Positions 5,984 to 12,062 of a stretch of DNA of 12,062 nt are shown here, one piece after another. Below the pieces are notes generated by a model. The model was not told where the DNA came from, made no database searches, and saw nothing but the letters and a program-made list of their open reading frames with translations. The position numbers were made by a program, and so were the translations under genes. Location of the stretch: NCBI GenBank assembly GCA_001796865.1, contig MGNQ01000055.1, forward strand, positions 5,950-18,011, in the 5' to 3' direction. Positions within the stretch are counted from its first letter, which is position 1. Each line of letters starts with the position of its first letter. This stretch comes from Chloroflexi bacterium RBG_16_56_11 (GTDB lineage: Bacteria > Chloroflexota > Dehalococcoidia > Dehalococcoidales > RBG-16-60-22).

Positions 5984-7204
5984 TCAGCCGGCGCCTTCCA
6001 GACTCTCTATTTTACGCTCTTCGAGGCTTTTCAGCGTGATGCCGGACTCCACGCCCGGTAGGGGCGCCACCGCCTCGGTTAGGGTGAAGTCTCCCTTTTT
6101 GATCCAGCCCTGCAGCGTCCGAGCGATTTCCACGGCGCGGGGATAGCTGGAGAGGGACGAAGTGGGCACCTGCTTGCCGTTGACCTCAATCCTACCGTTC
6201 TTAAGCTGGGCATAGCTCACCTCACCGAGGACGTCCGGCTTCCTCTGCGGATACGTCTCGGAATAGTCGACGACCGGGGCGAAGATATCGGCGTCGGTCA
6301 CAGTCGTGTAGCGAAGGATTTCTTCGTCGAGGACCGGGATGGGAATACCGATGCCGACAATCATGCTGGCGCCGTAGCCCTGCATACTGATACCCCGGAG
6401 CCACTGCGACTTCATCTGCTTGAGATCGCCGATGACAGCCAGGGTGCCGGCGCCGCGCCGCGGAACGCCCTTTTCCGTGCGCAGCACGCCCGGGTTATGC
6501 TGGGTACCCTGCCAGGCTACGTACCCCACGCCGCCTCCCAGGAATATCCGCGTGCCGATGCCGATGGTCTTATAGAGAGGATCATTCAGCAATGGCGAGA
6601 GCTGCCCGGCGCTGCAATAATTGGCGTTACCCAGATTGGGCTTCAGGACGCCCATGTAGGTGTAAATGGTCTTGCTGGAGAGATTCACGGCAACGTTATA
6701 GTTCTGGTAGGCGTTCCGCGGATTGAACAGCACCGCCTCGTTGATGTCCCGGAGATTGATATAGGTCTCCAGCTTTTTCCGCGGGTAGCAGTCCGTGCCA
6801 TAGGCCGTTACCGAAAGACGGACATCCTGGCCGGCGACCAACTCCTCGATGACATGCCCGCCGCCGTAAAGAAAGTCGCCGGGATGCATCCGGTTCCTCG
6901 GGTCGTCGTCGGGTATGGCCGTACAACCCAGTATCACGTCCACGGCGGCAAACCCGGTATAGGCGGGCACATCGTTGATGTAAGCCCGTCCGCCCCCGAT
7001 TTTTATACGCGGCTTGCTGTGTCCCAGGTTGAAATAGGCACCGGAGGAACACATCGGGCCGAAGGTACCGGTGGTGACCACGTCAACTTCGCGGGCGGCC
7101 TTCGAGACGCCCTTCTCTTTGACGATATCGATTATTTCTTCGGCGGTAACCACCACCGCCTGGCCTTTGCGTATACGTTCGTTTATTTCTGAAATCGTCT
7201 TCAT
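5984..7204 (-). CDS. DUF39/HcyBio homocysteine biosynthesis protein (aspartate-semialdehyde sulfurtransferase)
   Basis: This 406-residue protein matches the DUF39 (HcyBio) family, which makes homocysteine from L-aspartate semialdehyde and sulfide-level sulfur in methanogens and other strict anaerobes. The N-terminus (MKTISEINERIRKGQAVVVT) and the core GTFGPMCSSGAYFNLGH (46-62) are characteristic. Cysteines C52, C94 (ILGCTAIPDD) and C139 (YGTDCYPRK) are candidates for the catalytic cysteines; C52 and C139 probably match the two essential ones known in Methanosarcina MA1821. There is no CBS domain at the C-terminus, and no NIL/ferredoxin partner is nearby. The best ribosome site, AAAGGT, is about 13 nt before the ATG, which is long, but no other in-frame start exists. 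It lies between cysK and nifS, fitting sulfur amino-acid synthesis. Confidence 0.88.
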   Translation of the reverse strand: MKTISEINERIRKGQAVVVTAEEIIDIVKEKGVSKAAREVDVVTTGTFGPMCSSGAYFNLGHSKPRIKIGGGRAYINDVPAYTGFAAVDVILGCTAIPDDDPRNRMHPGDFLYGGGHVIEELVAGQDVRLSVTAYGTDCYPRKKLETYINLRDINEAVLFNPRNAYQNYNVAVNLSSKTIYTYMGVLKPNLGNANYCSAGQLSPLLNDPLYKTIGIGTRIFLGGGVGYVAWQGTQHNPGVLRTEKGVPRRGAGTLAVIGDLKQMKSQWLRGISMQGYGASMIVGIGIPIPVLDEEILRYTTVTDADIFAPVVDYSETYPQRKPDVLGEVSYAQLKNGRIEVNGKQVPTSSLSSYPRAVEIARTLQGWIKKGDFTLTEAVAPLPGVESGITLKSLEERKIESLEGAG

Positions 7205-7463
7205 GCCGATGCGATGACCTTTCCGGAAATTATTTTAAGCGTGTCCCATTTTGCCCGTCCGCCGGGCGGCGCATCATCCATACAATGGTCGCCGCCTCCC
7301 CGTATGCCGCCGGAAAGCATACTCCGGCCAAACAGTCCGCCAGGTGCCTTATCAATCCCGTCTCCTACCCGGAAAAATCCCTGATATACTATATTAACTT
7401 ATTCCGCCGCTTAGCGCTACTGCTTTAGCTATACCGACGCCCGACCTGATAACCTCTGCCAGA
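7205..7463 (-). other. 259-bp leader of the DUF39 gene with adjacent hairpins
   Basis: No gene is seen here. On the minus strand a GGCGGCG/CGCCGCC stem (7296-7290 with 7271-7265) encloses a smaller CCAT/ATGG stem. Just upstream of it GTATGC pairs with GCATAC (7322-7317 with 7307-7302), interleaved with GCCGG/CCGGC. An AT-rich stretch at 7383-7402 contains TATAGT and TATATC and may be a -10 region, but there is no clear -35. I recognise no known riboswitch; SAM-I, T-box and cobalamin consensus words were looked for and not found. Confidence 0.35.
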
Positions 7464-8474
7464 CTAGATAGTCGGGGGCGGTGCCGGTTCCTGGAAAAGC
7501 CAGGTGGACAGGTACCGTTCGCCGGTGTCCGGCAGGACAACGACGATGAGCTTGCCCTTGTTTTCCGGCCGGGCACCAACCTTCAGGGCGGCCCAGGTCG
7601 CGGCCCCGGAGGATATGCCGGCGAGGATTCCCTCCTCTTTGGCCAGCCGCCTGGCGGTGGCCCCGGCGTCTTCATTGGCCACGGTCACAATCTCGTCGAT
7701 GAGGTCCTGGCGGAGGACGTCGGGGACAAAACCGGCGCCGATTCCCTGAATCTTATGGGGCCCCGCTTTTCCCCCCGAAAGGACCGGGGAGCCGGCCGGT
7801 TCGACGGCGACGGCCTTGAATCCCGGTTTCTTTTTCTTGAGGACCTCGGCCACGCCGGTAATGGTGCCGCCGGTGCCCACGCCGCTGACCAGGATATCGA
7901 CTTTGCCGCTGGTGTCCCGCCAGATTTCGTCGGCGGTGGTCAGGCGGTGAATTTCAGGATTGGACAGGTTTTTAAACTGCTGCGGCATGTAATAGTTACG
8001 GTTCTCCGCCGCCAGCGTCTCCGACTTCCGGATGGCTCCGGGCATACCCTCGGCCCCGGGGGTCAGAATGAGCTCGGCCCCCAGGACGGAAAGGAGCTGC
8101 CTTCTTTCCATCGACATCGTATCCGGCATGGTCAGAATCAAGCGGTATCCCCGGGCGGCGCAGACGAAGGCCAGGGAGATGCCGGTATTGCCGCTGGTTG
8201 GCTCGATTATCACGGTGTCCTTTTTTATCAGCCCCTTCTCCTCGGCGTCGATAATCATGGCCACGCCTATCCTGTCCTTGACACTGCTGAGCGGATTAAA
8301 AGACTCCAGCTTGGCGACGATATCCGCCTTGATGCCTTCCGTAACGTGGTTCAACCGCACCAGGGGCGTATTACCGATGAGCTCCGTGCTGTCCCCGGCG
8401 ATGCCCCGGGTGAGTCTGGGGATATTGATTGTCTTATACTTAAGATATTCGATTTTAGGCATTGTTTCTGCCAT
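7464..8474 (-). CDS. cysK: cysteine synthase (O-acetylserine sulfhydrylase)
   Basis: This 336-residue beta-family PLP enzyme joins O-acetylserine and sulfide to make L-cysteine. Motifs in order: ELIGNTPLVRLN (31-42), the Schiff-base lysine K66 in NPLSSVKDR, the substrate loop PTSGNTG (92-98), the PLP phosphate-binding GVGTGGT (198-204), and GISSGAA (287-292) near the pyridine ring. An N-terminal extension of roughly 25 residues precedes the usual start of the fold, and the C-terminus ends in a proline-rich tail. The start at 8474 has AAAGGTG about six nucleotides upstream. It begins 27 bp after the Rrf2 regulator gene, so the two are probably one transcript, resembling the CymR/IscR-cysK linkages known in other bacteria. 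Substrate preference (acetyl- versus phosphoserine) cannot be told from sequence alone. Confidence 0.94.
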   Translation of the reverse strand: MAETMPKIEYLKYKTINIPRLTRGIAGDSTELIGNTPLVRLNHVTEGIKADIVAKLESFNPLSSVKDRIGVAMIIDAEEKGLIKKDTVIIEPTSGNTGISLAFVCAARGYRLILTMPDTMSMERRQLLSVLGAELILTPGAEGMPGAIRKSETLAAENRNYYMPQQFKNLSNPEIHRLTTADEIWRDTSGKVDILVSGVGTGGTITGVAEVLKKKKPGFKAVAVEPAGSPVLSGGKAGPHKIQGIGAGFVPDVLRQDLIDEIVTVANEDAGATARRLAKEEGILAGISSGAATWAALKVGARPENKGKLIVVVLPDTGERYLSTWLFQEPAPPPTI

Positions 8475-8501
8475 TTTTTCACCTTTCTTTAAATTTGCTT
8501 T

Positions 8502-8945
8502 TTATATGTAAAACATTGACGGCTCGGCCGCGCTTTTTTTCCTGTGATTCTCGACGAGGTCCTGCAAAGTGGTTGATTCCAGGACTTCGTCCATGCCCTC
8601 TTTCATCTTTGTCCAGACATCCCGCGTGACACAGGCACTGGACCGCGTACAGACACCGGGATTATCGATACACTCGACCGGAGCCAGCGATCCTTCGAGA
8701 AGGCGGGTGATTTCAATAAGCCTGATATCCTGGGGTTTCCGGGCTAGCGAGATCCCTCCCCGTGGGCCTTTGGTGCTGCGGATGATGCCGCCGGCAATCA
8801 GCGGGGCGATGATATGCTCCAGGTACGGCAGCGAAATTTCCTGCTCCCTGGCGATATCCTTTAAAAAGACGGGAGTTTCACTCCGGTGAAGGGCCAGCTC
8901 CAGAAGGGCCCTGGTGCCGTAGCGGGTCCGGGTGGATAACTTCAT
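8502..8945 (-). CDS. Rrf2/IscR-family transcriptional regulator
   Basis: This 147-residue regulator begins with the Rrf2 winged helix-turn-helix (MKLSTRTRYGTRALLELALH), then the recognition segment ISLPYLEHIIAPLIAGGIIRS and the wing GPRGGISLARKP (60-71). Three cysteines, C92, C99 and C105 (ECIDNPGVCTRSSACVT), occupy the position of the IscR [2Fe-2S] ligands; spacing is C-x6-C-x5-C against C-x5-C-x5-C in E. coli IscR. A cluster-sensing role is therefore likely, although CymR-like control by CysK is an alternative given that cysK is the next gene. The start at 8945 has GAGGTG six nucleotides upstream. A 25-bp palindrome overlapping its presumed transcription start suggests autoregulation. It probably controls the downstream sulfur genes. 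Confidence 0.92.
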   Translation of the reverse strand: MKLSTRTRYGTRALLELALHRSETPVFLKDIAREQEISLPYLEHIIAPLIAGGIIRSTKGPRGGISLARKPQDIRLIEITRLLEGSLAPVECIDNPGVCTRSSACVTRDVWTKMKEGMDEVLESTTLQDLVENHRKKSAAEPSMFYI

Positions 8946-8967
8946 GCGAGCACCTCATTACGAAAAT

Positions 8968-8992
8968 AATGTTGACCATTATTGTCAACATT
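8968..8992. promoter_or_regulatory. 25-bp palindromic operator, probable Rrf2-regulator site
   Basis: AATGTTGAC and GTCAACATT form perfect 9-bp arms around a 7-bp centre. The right arm is followed directly by a near copy, GTAAACATT (8993-9001), giving a third half-site. The 25-bp span is like that of IscR/Rrf2 operators. It lies 23 bp upstream of the regulator start codon, in the divergent region shared with the dehydratase gene. Confidence 0.65.
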
Positions 8993-8996
8993 GTAA

Positions 8997-9025
8997 ACAT
9001 TAACATATCGGTAAAACGATGTCAA
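8997..9025 (-). promoter_or_regulatory. candidate promoter for the Rrf2-cysK operon
   Basis: Minus strand TTGACA (9025-9020) is a consensus -35. A weak -10, TAATGT (9002-8997), follows at 17 nt. The -10 overlaps the GTAAACATT half-site, and the 25-bp palindrome would cover the start of transcription, as expected for repression. Confidence 0.4.
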
Positions 9026-9048
9026 TAGTGCCCGACGGGCTACTTCGC

Positions 9049-9077
9049 TTGCCTGTAAAATAATTAGCTGTTAGAAT
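9049..9077 (+). promoter_or_regulatory. candidate promoter for the IlvD/Edd-family gene
   Basis: TTGCCT (9049-9054) and TAGAAT (9072-9077) are 17 nt apart, a reasonable sigma-70 match. The predicted start near 9084 would leave a leader of about 43 nt before the ATG at 9127 and would nearly exclude the earlier ATG at 9088. Confidence 0.5.
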
Positions 9078-9115
9078 TTACCTGGTATTGACCAAACCTG
9101 TCTCAATAATTTTCC

Positions 9116-9121
9116 GGGAGG
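9116..9121 (+). promoter_or_regulatory. Shine-Dalgarno that fixes the dehydratase start
   Basis: GGGAGG ends five nucleotides before the ATG at 9127. The alternative in-frame ATG at 9088 has no such site and would start almost at the predicted transcription start. Confidence 0.7.
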
Positions 9122-9126
9122 ATGAT

Positions 9127-10818
9127 ATGACGACACCCAGGTATGATATGCGGGCCTACGGCCACAAGGCAATATTCAAGGCCATGGGTTTCACCGCCAA
9201 GGAGCTGTCCCTGCCCAGGATAGCGGTCATCAACTCCTGGAGCGAGCAGTCGCCAGGTCACATCCACCTGCGGGCCGTGGCGGAAGGGGTCAAGGCGGGC
9301 ATCCGGATGGCGGGCGGCATGCCCTTTGAAATCAATGTGCCCGGCCTGTGCTCGGTGCCCCACAAGCTCCCGAGCGATATGCTGTATGACATGCCCCAGC
9401 GCGAGGCCGTTCTGGCATCAGCGGAATCGTCCCTGTATATCAGCTGGTGCGACGGCTGGGTGGGTATCGGCACCTGCGATAAAATTATCCCCGGCCTGGT
9501 ACTGGCCGCCCTGCGCCTGAACCGGCCGTTCATCTTCATCGGCGGTGGGCAGATGATGCCGTGCGACTACGAAGGGGAGCGCCTGGGCTTCGTCAGGGGG
9601 CAGTCCATCGTGCAGCAAAAGACCAAAAAATCAGGCGAGCCGCTATCCACCGAAGAGCTGGGGCGGCTGGTCGAGGAAATTACGGACTGCTGCGCCACCG
9701 GCGCCGGGGCCTGCAACGAGCTGACCACCGGGAACACACTGGCCGTCCTCACCGAGGGCATGGGCATTTCCCTCCCCGGCTCCAGCACCTCCCCGGGGGT
9801 CTCCGCTGAAAAAATCTGGCACGCCAAGGAGACCGGCGAAAAAATCATCGAACTGGTGAAGCGGAATATACGTCCCAGGGACATTATAACTAAAAATTCT
9901 TTAATGAACGCGATCGCCGTGGATATGGCTACCTGCGGCGGCACGAACTCGGTGGCCCACCTCCAGGCCTACGCCCACGAGGCGGAAATCCCGCTGACCC
10001 TGGACGACTGGGACGAGGTGAGCCGGAAGGTCCCGGCCATCTGCGCCGTGGCGCCATCAGGACCGTACGTTCTCTACGACTATCACCGGGCGGGGGGCAC
10101 CCCGGCGGTCATGAAGCGGATAGAGAAATTCCTCGATACAAGCTGCGTGACCGTCACCGGCAAAACGGTCGGGGAAAACCTCCAGGACATCGATGATGAA
10201 GAGACCGAGATTATCAAGCCTCTCGATAGCCCTCTCTGGCCGGAAGGGGCGATAGCCGTGCTCCGGGGCAACCTGGCCCCGCGGGGTGCCGTCGTCCGCC
10301 ACACCGTCGTCGAAAATAAGTCGCTCCTGAAAAGGGTCTATACAGCCCGTGTGTACGACTCCCTGGAAACGGCTACAAGGTCTGTCAACGAGGGGAAAAT
10401 CAACCCCGGCGACGCGGTGGTCGTCCGCTACCAGGGACCGCGGGGCGGCCCGGCCTTCGCCGAGTGCCTGGGGGTCGTCGGGGCGCTCAAGGCCAGACGG
10501 GCCCAGGAAGTTATCGTCATCGCCGATGGCCGTTTCTCCGGTTTCACCCAGGGATATCTCTCCATCGGGCACGTCTGCCCGGAGGCCCAGGTGGGCGGAC
10601 CTATCGCCCTGGTGAAAGACGGCGACCGCATTAACGTGGATATCCCCGGCCGGCGGCTGGAGCTGGAGGTGCCCGACACCGAACTGAAAAAGAGGCGGGC
10701 TGGCTGGAAGCCTCCCGCCCAGTCCGGCGTGAAGGGTCTGCTGGCGATATACGCCAAGCTCGCCCTCCAGGCCGACGAGGGGGCGGGCTGGCCGGCCAGA
10801 TGGACGGACTTTGACTAG
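9127..10818 (+). CDS. IlvD/Edd-family Fe-S dehydratase, divergent (substrate uncertain)
   Basis: This 563-residue protein belongs to the dihydroxy-acid/sugar-acid dehydratase family, which removes water using an Fe-S cluster and Mg. Family features: NSWSEQSPGHIHL (36-48), GTCDKIIPG (115-123, C117), GAGACNELTTGNT (192-204, C196), GISLPGSSTSPG, GPRGGPAFAE and the strongly conserved DGRFSGFTQGYLSIGHVCPEA near the C-terminus. The PGH form at 43-45 resembles E. coli-type IlvD rather than the PCN form of [2Fe-2S] enzymes. The usual SDGI/DDGI metal-binding segment is replaced by VPGLCSVPHKLPSDM, so it may not be a true IlvD; a sugar- or hydroxy-acid dehydratase is equally likely. It is transcribed away from the Rrf2 operon and followed by an aconitase X gene, so a shared catabolic route is possible. 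Confidence 0.85.
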   Translation: MTTPRYDMRAYGHKAIFKAMGFTAKELSLPRIAVINSWSEQSPGHIHLRAVAEGVKAGIRMAGGMPFEINVPGLCSVPHKLPSDMLYDMPQREAVLASAESSLYISWCDGWVGIGTCDKIIPGLVLAALRLNRPFIFIGGGQMMPCDYEGERLGFVRGQSIVQQKTKKSGEPLSTEELGRLVEEITDCCATGAGACNELTTGNTLAVLTEGMGISLPGSSTSPGVSAEKIWHAKETGEKIIELVKRNIRPRDIITKNSLMNAIAVDMATCGGTNSVAHLQAYAHEAEIPLTLDDWDEVSRKVPAICAVAPSGPYVLYDYHRAGGTPAVMKRIEKFLDTSCVTVTGKTVGENLQDIDDEETEIIKPLDSPLWPEGAIAVLRGNLAPRGAVVRHTVVENKSLLKRVYTARVYDSLETATRSVNEGKINPGDAVVVRYQGPRGGPAFAECLGVVGALKARRAQEVIVIADGRFSGFTQGYLSIGHVCPEAQVGGPIALVKDGDRINVDIPGRRLELEVPDTELKKRRAGWKPPAQSGVKGLLAIYAKLALQADEGAGWPARWTDFD

Positions 10819-10824
10819 ACAAGA

Positions 10825-10929
10825 TGTCATTCTGAAGAACACGTTCGCTTTGCTCAGTGTACACTCCGTGACGAAGAATCCTTATTTTACAAGGCTTAGA
10901 ACGGATTCTTCACTGCGCTCAGAATGACA
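10825..10929. repeat. REP-like composite inverted repeat (MITE-like)
   Basis: The outer arms TGTCATTCTGA (10825-10835) and TCAGAATGACA (10919-10929) are perfect 11-bp complements. The inner arms GAAGAATCC (10873-10881) and GGATTCTTC (10903-10911) are perfect 9-bp complements. The right unit is compact (27 bp), while the left unit (57 bp) carries extra sequence between the same two words. This looks like two REP-type units head to head between the dehydratase and aconitase X genes. From memory, similar TCATTCTGAGCG/GAAGAATC words occur as dispersed repeats in many environmental bacterial genomes. It could fold in RNA, but no T-tract marks it as an intrinsic terminator. Confidence 0.65.
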
Positions 10930-10986
10930 CTTGAGGCAAGATATAAGAGGACACAAGGGGGATTTTGTAAGGACGGTAAACTTAGC

Positions 10987-12062
10987 ATGAAATTAACCGA
11001 TGCAGAAAAAGCCCTGCTGCAGGGCAGCGAAGGCCCAGCCCGGCGGAAGGCCATGGAACTGCTAGTAAGGTATGGGGAGGCCCTGGGAGCGGAGAGGTTC
11101 GTGGAGACCAATAACGTCATCAGCGCGGTCAACGCCGCCTACCGGGCGGGGGGAAGTCCGGCGGAGATAAATGTCGACGCCTCGTTTTCCGATTTCAACC
11201 TGGACAGCGACGAGACAGTGGAGATTCCCCGGGTCAAGGCCTTCTCCTGCCGGGTCATCACCGGCTTCGAGTCGGAGAACTGGAAAGTCATGGGATTCCG
11301 GCCGGAAGCTTACGAAATCAATAAAAAGGTAGAGGCCTTCTGTTCCCGCATCGGGATGCAGCTCATGAACACCTGCACGCCTTACCTGGTGGGGAACGTA
11401 CCGGTCCGCGGCGAGCACTGCGCCTGGATGGAGTCCTCGGCGACCATTTACTGCAACTCCGTCCTCGGCGGGCGCACCAACACCGAGGGTACCGAAAGCT
11501 CGGGGGCGGCCATGCTCGCGGGCCGGACGCCTTACTGGGGCTACCATCTCGACGCCAACCGGCGCGGCACGCACCTGGTGAACATCGAGTACCCGCCGGA
11601 AAGCGTCATGGACTGGGGCCTGCTGGGATACTACGTCGGGGAAATCGTCCAGGAGCGCGTCCCCGTCATCGACGGCGTGAAAAAGGCGCCCGGCATCGCC
11701 CGGCTGAAGCACCTGGGCGCCGCGGCCGCCTCGTCCGGCGGTGTCGAGCTGTACCATATCGTCGGCTTCACGCCGGAGGCCGGCACGCTGGGACAGGCAT
11801 TCGGCAGGAAAAAACCCCTTGAGACGTTGAAATTCGGCCGCGCCGAGCGGAAAGCGGCCTACTATAACCTGACCTCGGCTGAAGACCGCAACGTCGACTT
11901 CGTCATGATGGGCTGCCCGCACTATACCGTCGAGCAGGTCTGGGAAGCCTGCCGGCTCCTCGAGGGCAGGAAGGTCAGCAGTAATACCGTCCTGTGGATT
12001 TTCATGCCGCGGGCGCTCAAACAGATAGCCGATAAGCAGGGACTGACGGCGACAATCGAGAA
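10987..12062 (+). CDS. aconitase X catalytic (large) subunit, 3' end missing
   Basis: An open frame of 358 codons runs off the window end without a stop. It matches the aconitase X family (formerly DUF521), Fe-S hydro-lyases that include cis-3-hydroxy-L-proline dehydratase and archaeal phosphomevalonate dehydratase. The N-terminus MKLTDAEKALLQGSEGPARRK and AMELLVRYGEALGAERFV are typical. Family segments follow: NTCTPYLVGNVPVRGEHCAWMESSA (128-152), YCNSVLGGRTNTEG (155-168) and MMGCPHYTVEQVW (308-320), whose cysteines are probable cluster ligands. The ATG at 10987 is the only plausible start; AAGGA lies 13 nt upstream, rather far. The small swivel subunit or domain would lie beyond the window. 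It follows the IlvD/Edd-family gene by 168 bp on the same strand. Substrate cannot be assigned from sequence alone. Confidence 0.88.
   Translation, partial: MKLTDAEKALLQGSEGPARRKAMELLVRYGEALGAERFVETNNVISAVNAAYRAGGSPAEINVDASFSDFNLDSDETVEIPRVKAFSCRVITGFESENWKVMGFRPEAYEINKKVEAFCSRIGMQLMNTCTPYLVGNVPVRGEHCAWMESSATIYCNSVLGGRTNTEGTESSGAAMLAGRTPYWGYHLDANRRGTHLVNIEYPPESVMDWGLLGYYVGEIVQERVPVIDGVKKAPGIARLKHLGAAAASSGGVELYHIVGFTPEAGTLGQAFGRKKPLETLKFGRAERKAAYYNLTSAEDRNVDFVMMGCPHYTVEQVWEACRLLEGRKVSSNTVLWIFMPRALKQIADKQGLTATIE

Noticed and set aside
4863..6146. 427-codon open frame on the plus strand
   Set aside because: It is antisense to the nifS gene with its complete active-site motifs and crosses the intergenic leader. 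Long antisense frames are expected in GC-rich coding DNA, and the translation resembles no family.
7205..7463. Known riboswitch (SAM-I, T-box, cobalamin) before the DUF39 gene
   Set aside because: None of the consensus core words of these classes was found on the minus strand; only short generic stems are visible.
9232..9267. Apparent loss of the first Fe-S ligand cysteine (PGH in place of PCN) in the IlvD/Edd protein
   Set aside because: E. coli-type IlvD proteins also have PGH here, so this is a subfamily trait rather than a lost ligand.
10819..10986. REP hairpin as an intrinsic terminator of the dehydratase gene
   Set aside because: No T-tract follows the stems in either direction, so intrinsic termination is not supported.
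11062..11922. 286-codon minus-strand open frame
   Set aside because: It is antisense to the aconitase X gene, which is open to the window end and carries family motifs.

Overview
The window reads as a chromosomal segment from an anaerobic, sulfide-exposed bacterium with GC-rich coding DNA. An uncultured Chloroflexota/Dehalococcoidia-type lineage is my best guess, at low confidence, because no phylogenetic marker is present. The lifestyle inference rests on gene content: a DUF39-type homocysteine synthase, FdhD, Isc-type Fe-S genes, DsrE-family sulfur carriers and two Fe-S hydro-lyases.

Layout. Positions 1-8945 are almost entirely minus-strand genes. Read in the direction of transcription they are: an Rrf2/IscR-type regulator (8945-8502), cysteine synthase cysK (8474-7464), DUF39 homocysteine biosynthesis protein (7204-5984), a canonical NifS/IscS cysteine desulfurase (5891-4725), then a TPP riboswitch plus terminator (4661-4526) heading a PurM/HypE-like gene (4506-3445) that overlaps fdhD (3476-2619). 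After an AT-rich repeat-bearing gap comes a second operon: a NifS/IscS paralogue (2333-1131), iscU (1144-758), a small double zinc ribbon (755-543), a DsrE-family protein (540-52) and the first codons of another gene (22-1, possibly TusA). From 9127 the plus strand carries a divergent IlvD/Edd-family dehydratase (9127-10818), a REP-like inverted repeat, and the 5' part of an aconitase X gene (10987 to the window end).

How they fit together. CysK and DUF39 supply cysteine and homocysteine. The desulfurases, IscU and the DsrE/TusA-like carriers move sulfur towards Fe-S clusters and, through FdhD, towards formate dehydrogenase. The Rrf2 regulator, with three candidate cluster cysteines and a 25-bp palindrome in its promoter, probably senses this status. 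The two plus-strand hydro-lyases are likely Fe-S clients.

Most notable points. (1) The desulfurase paralogue next to iscU has glutamine in place of the PLP-binding lysine and has lost other active-site residues, but keeps its sulfur-carrying cysteine. This recalls the lysine-less IscS of Archaeoglobus fulgidus and suggests a non-desulfurase Fe-S assembly platform. (2) A clear TPP riboswitch controls a PurM/HypE-like gene and fdhD, not a recognised thiamin gene.
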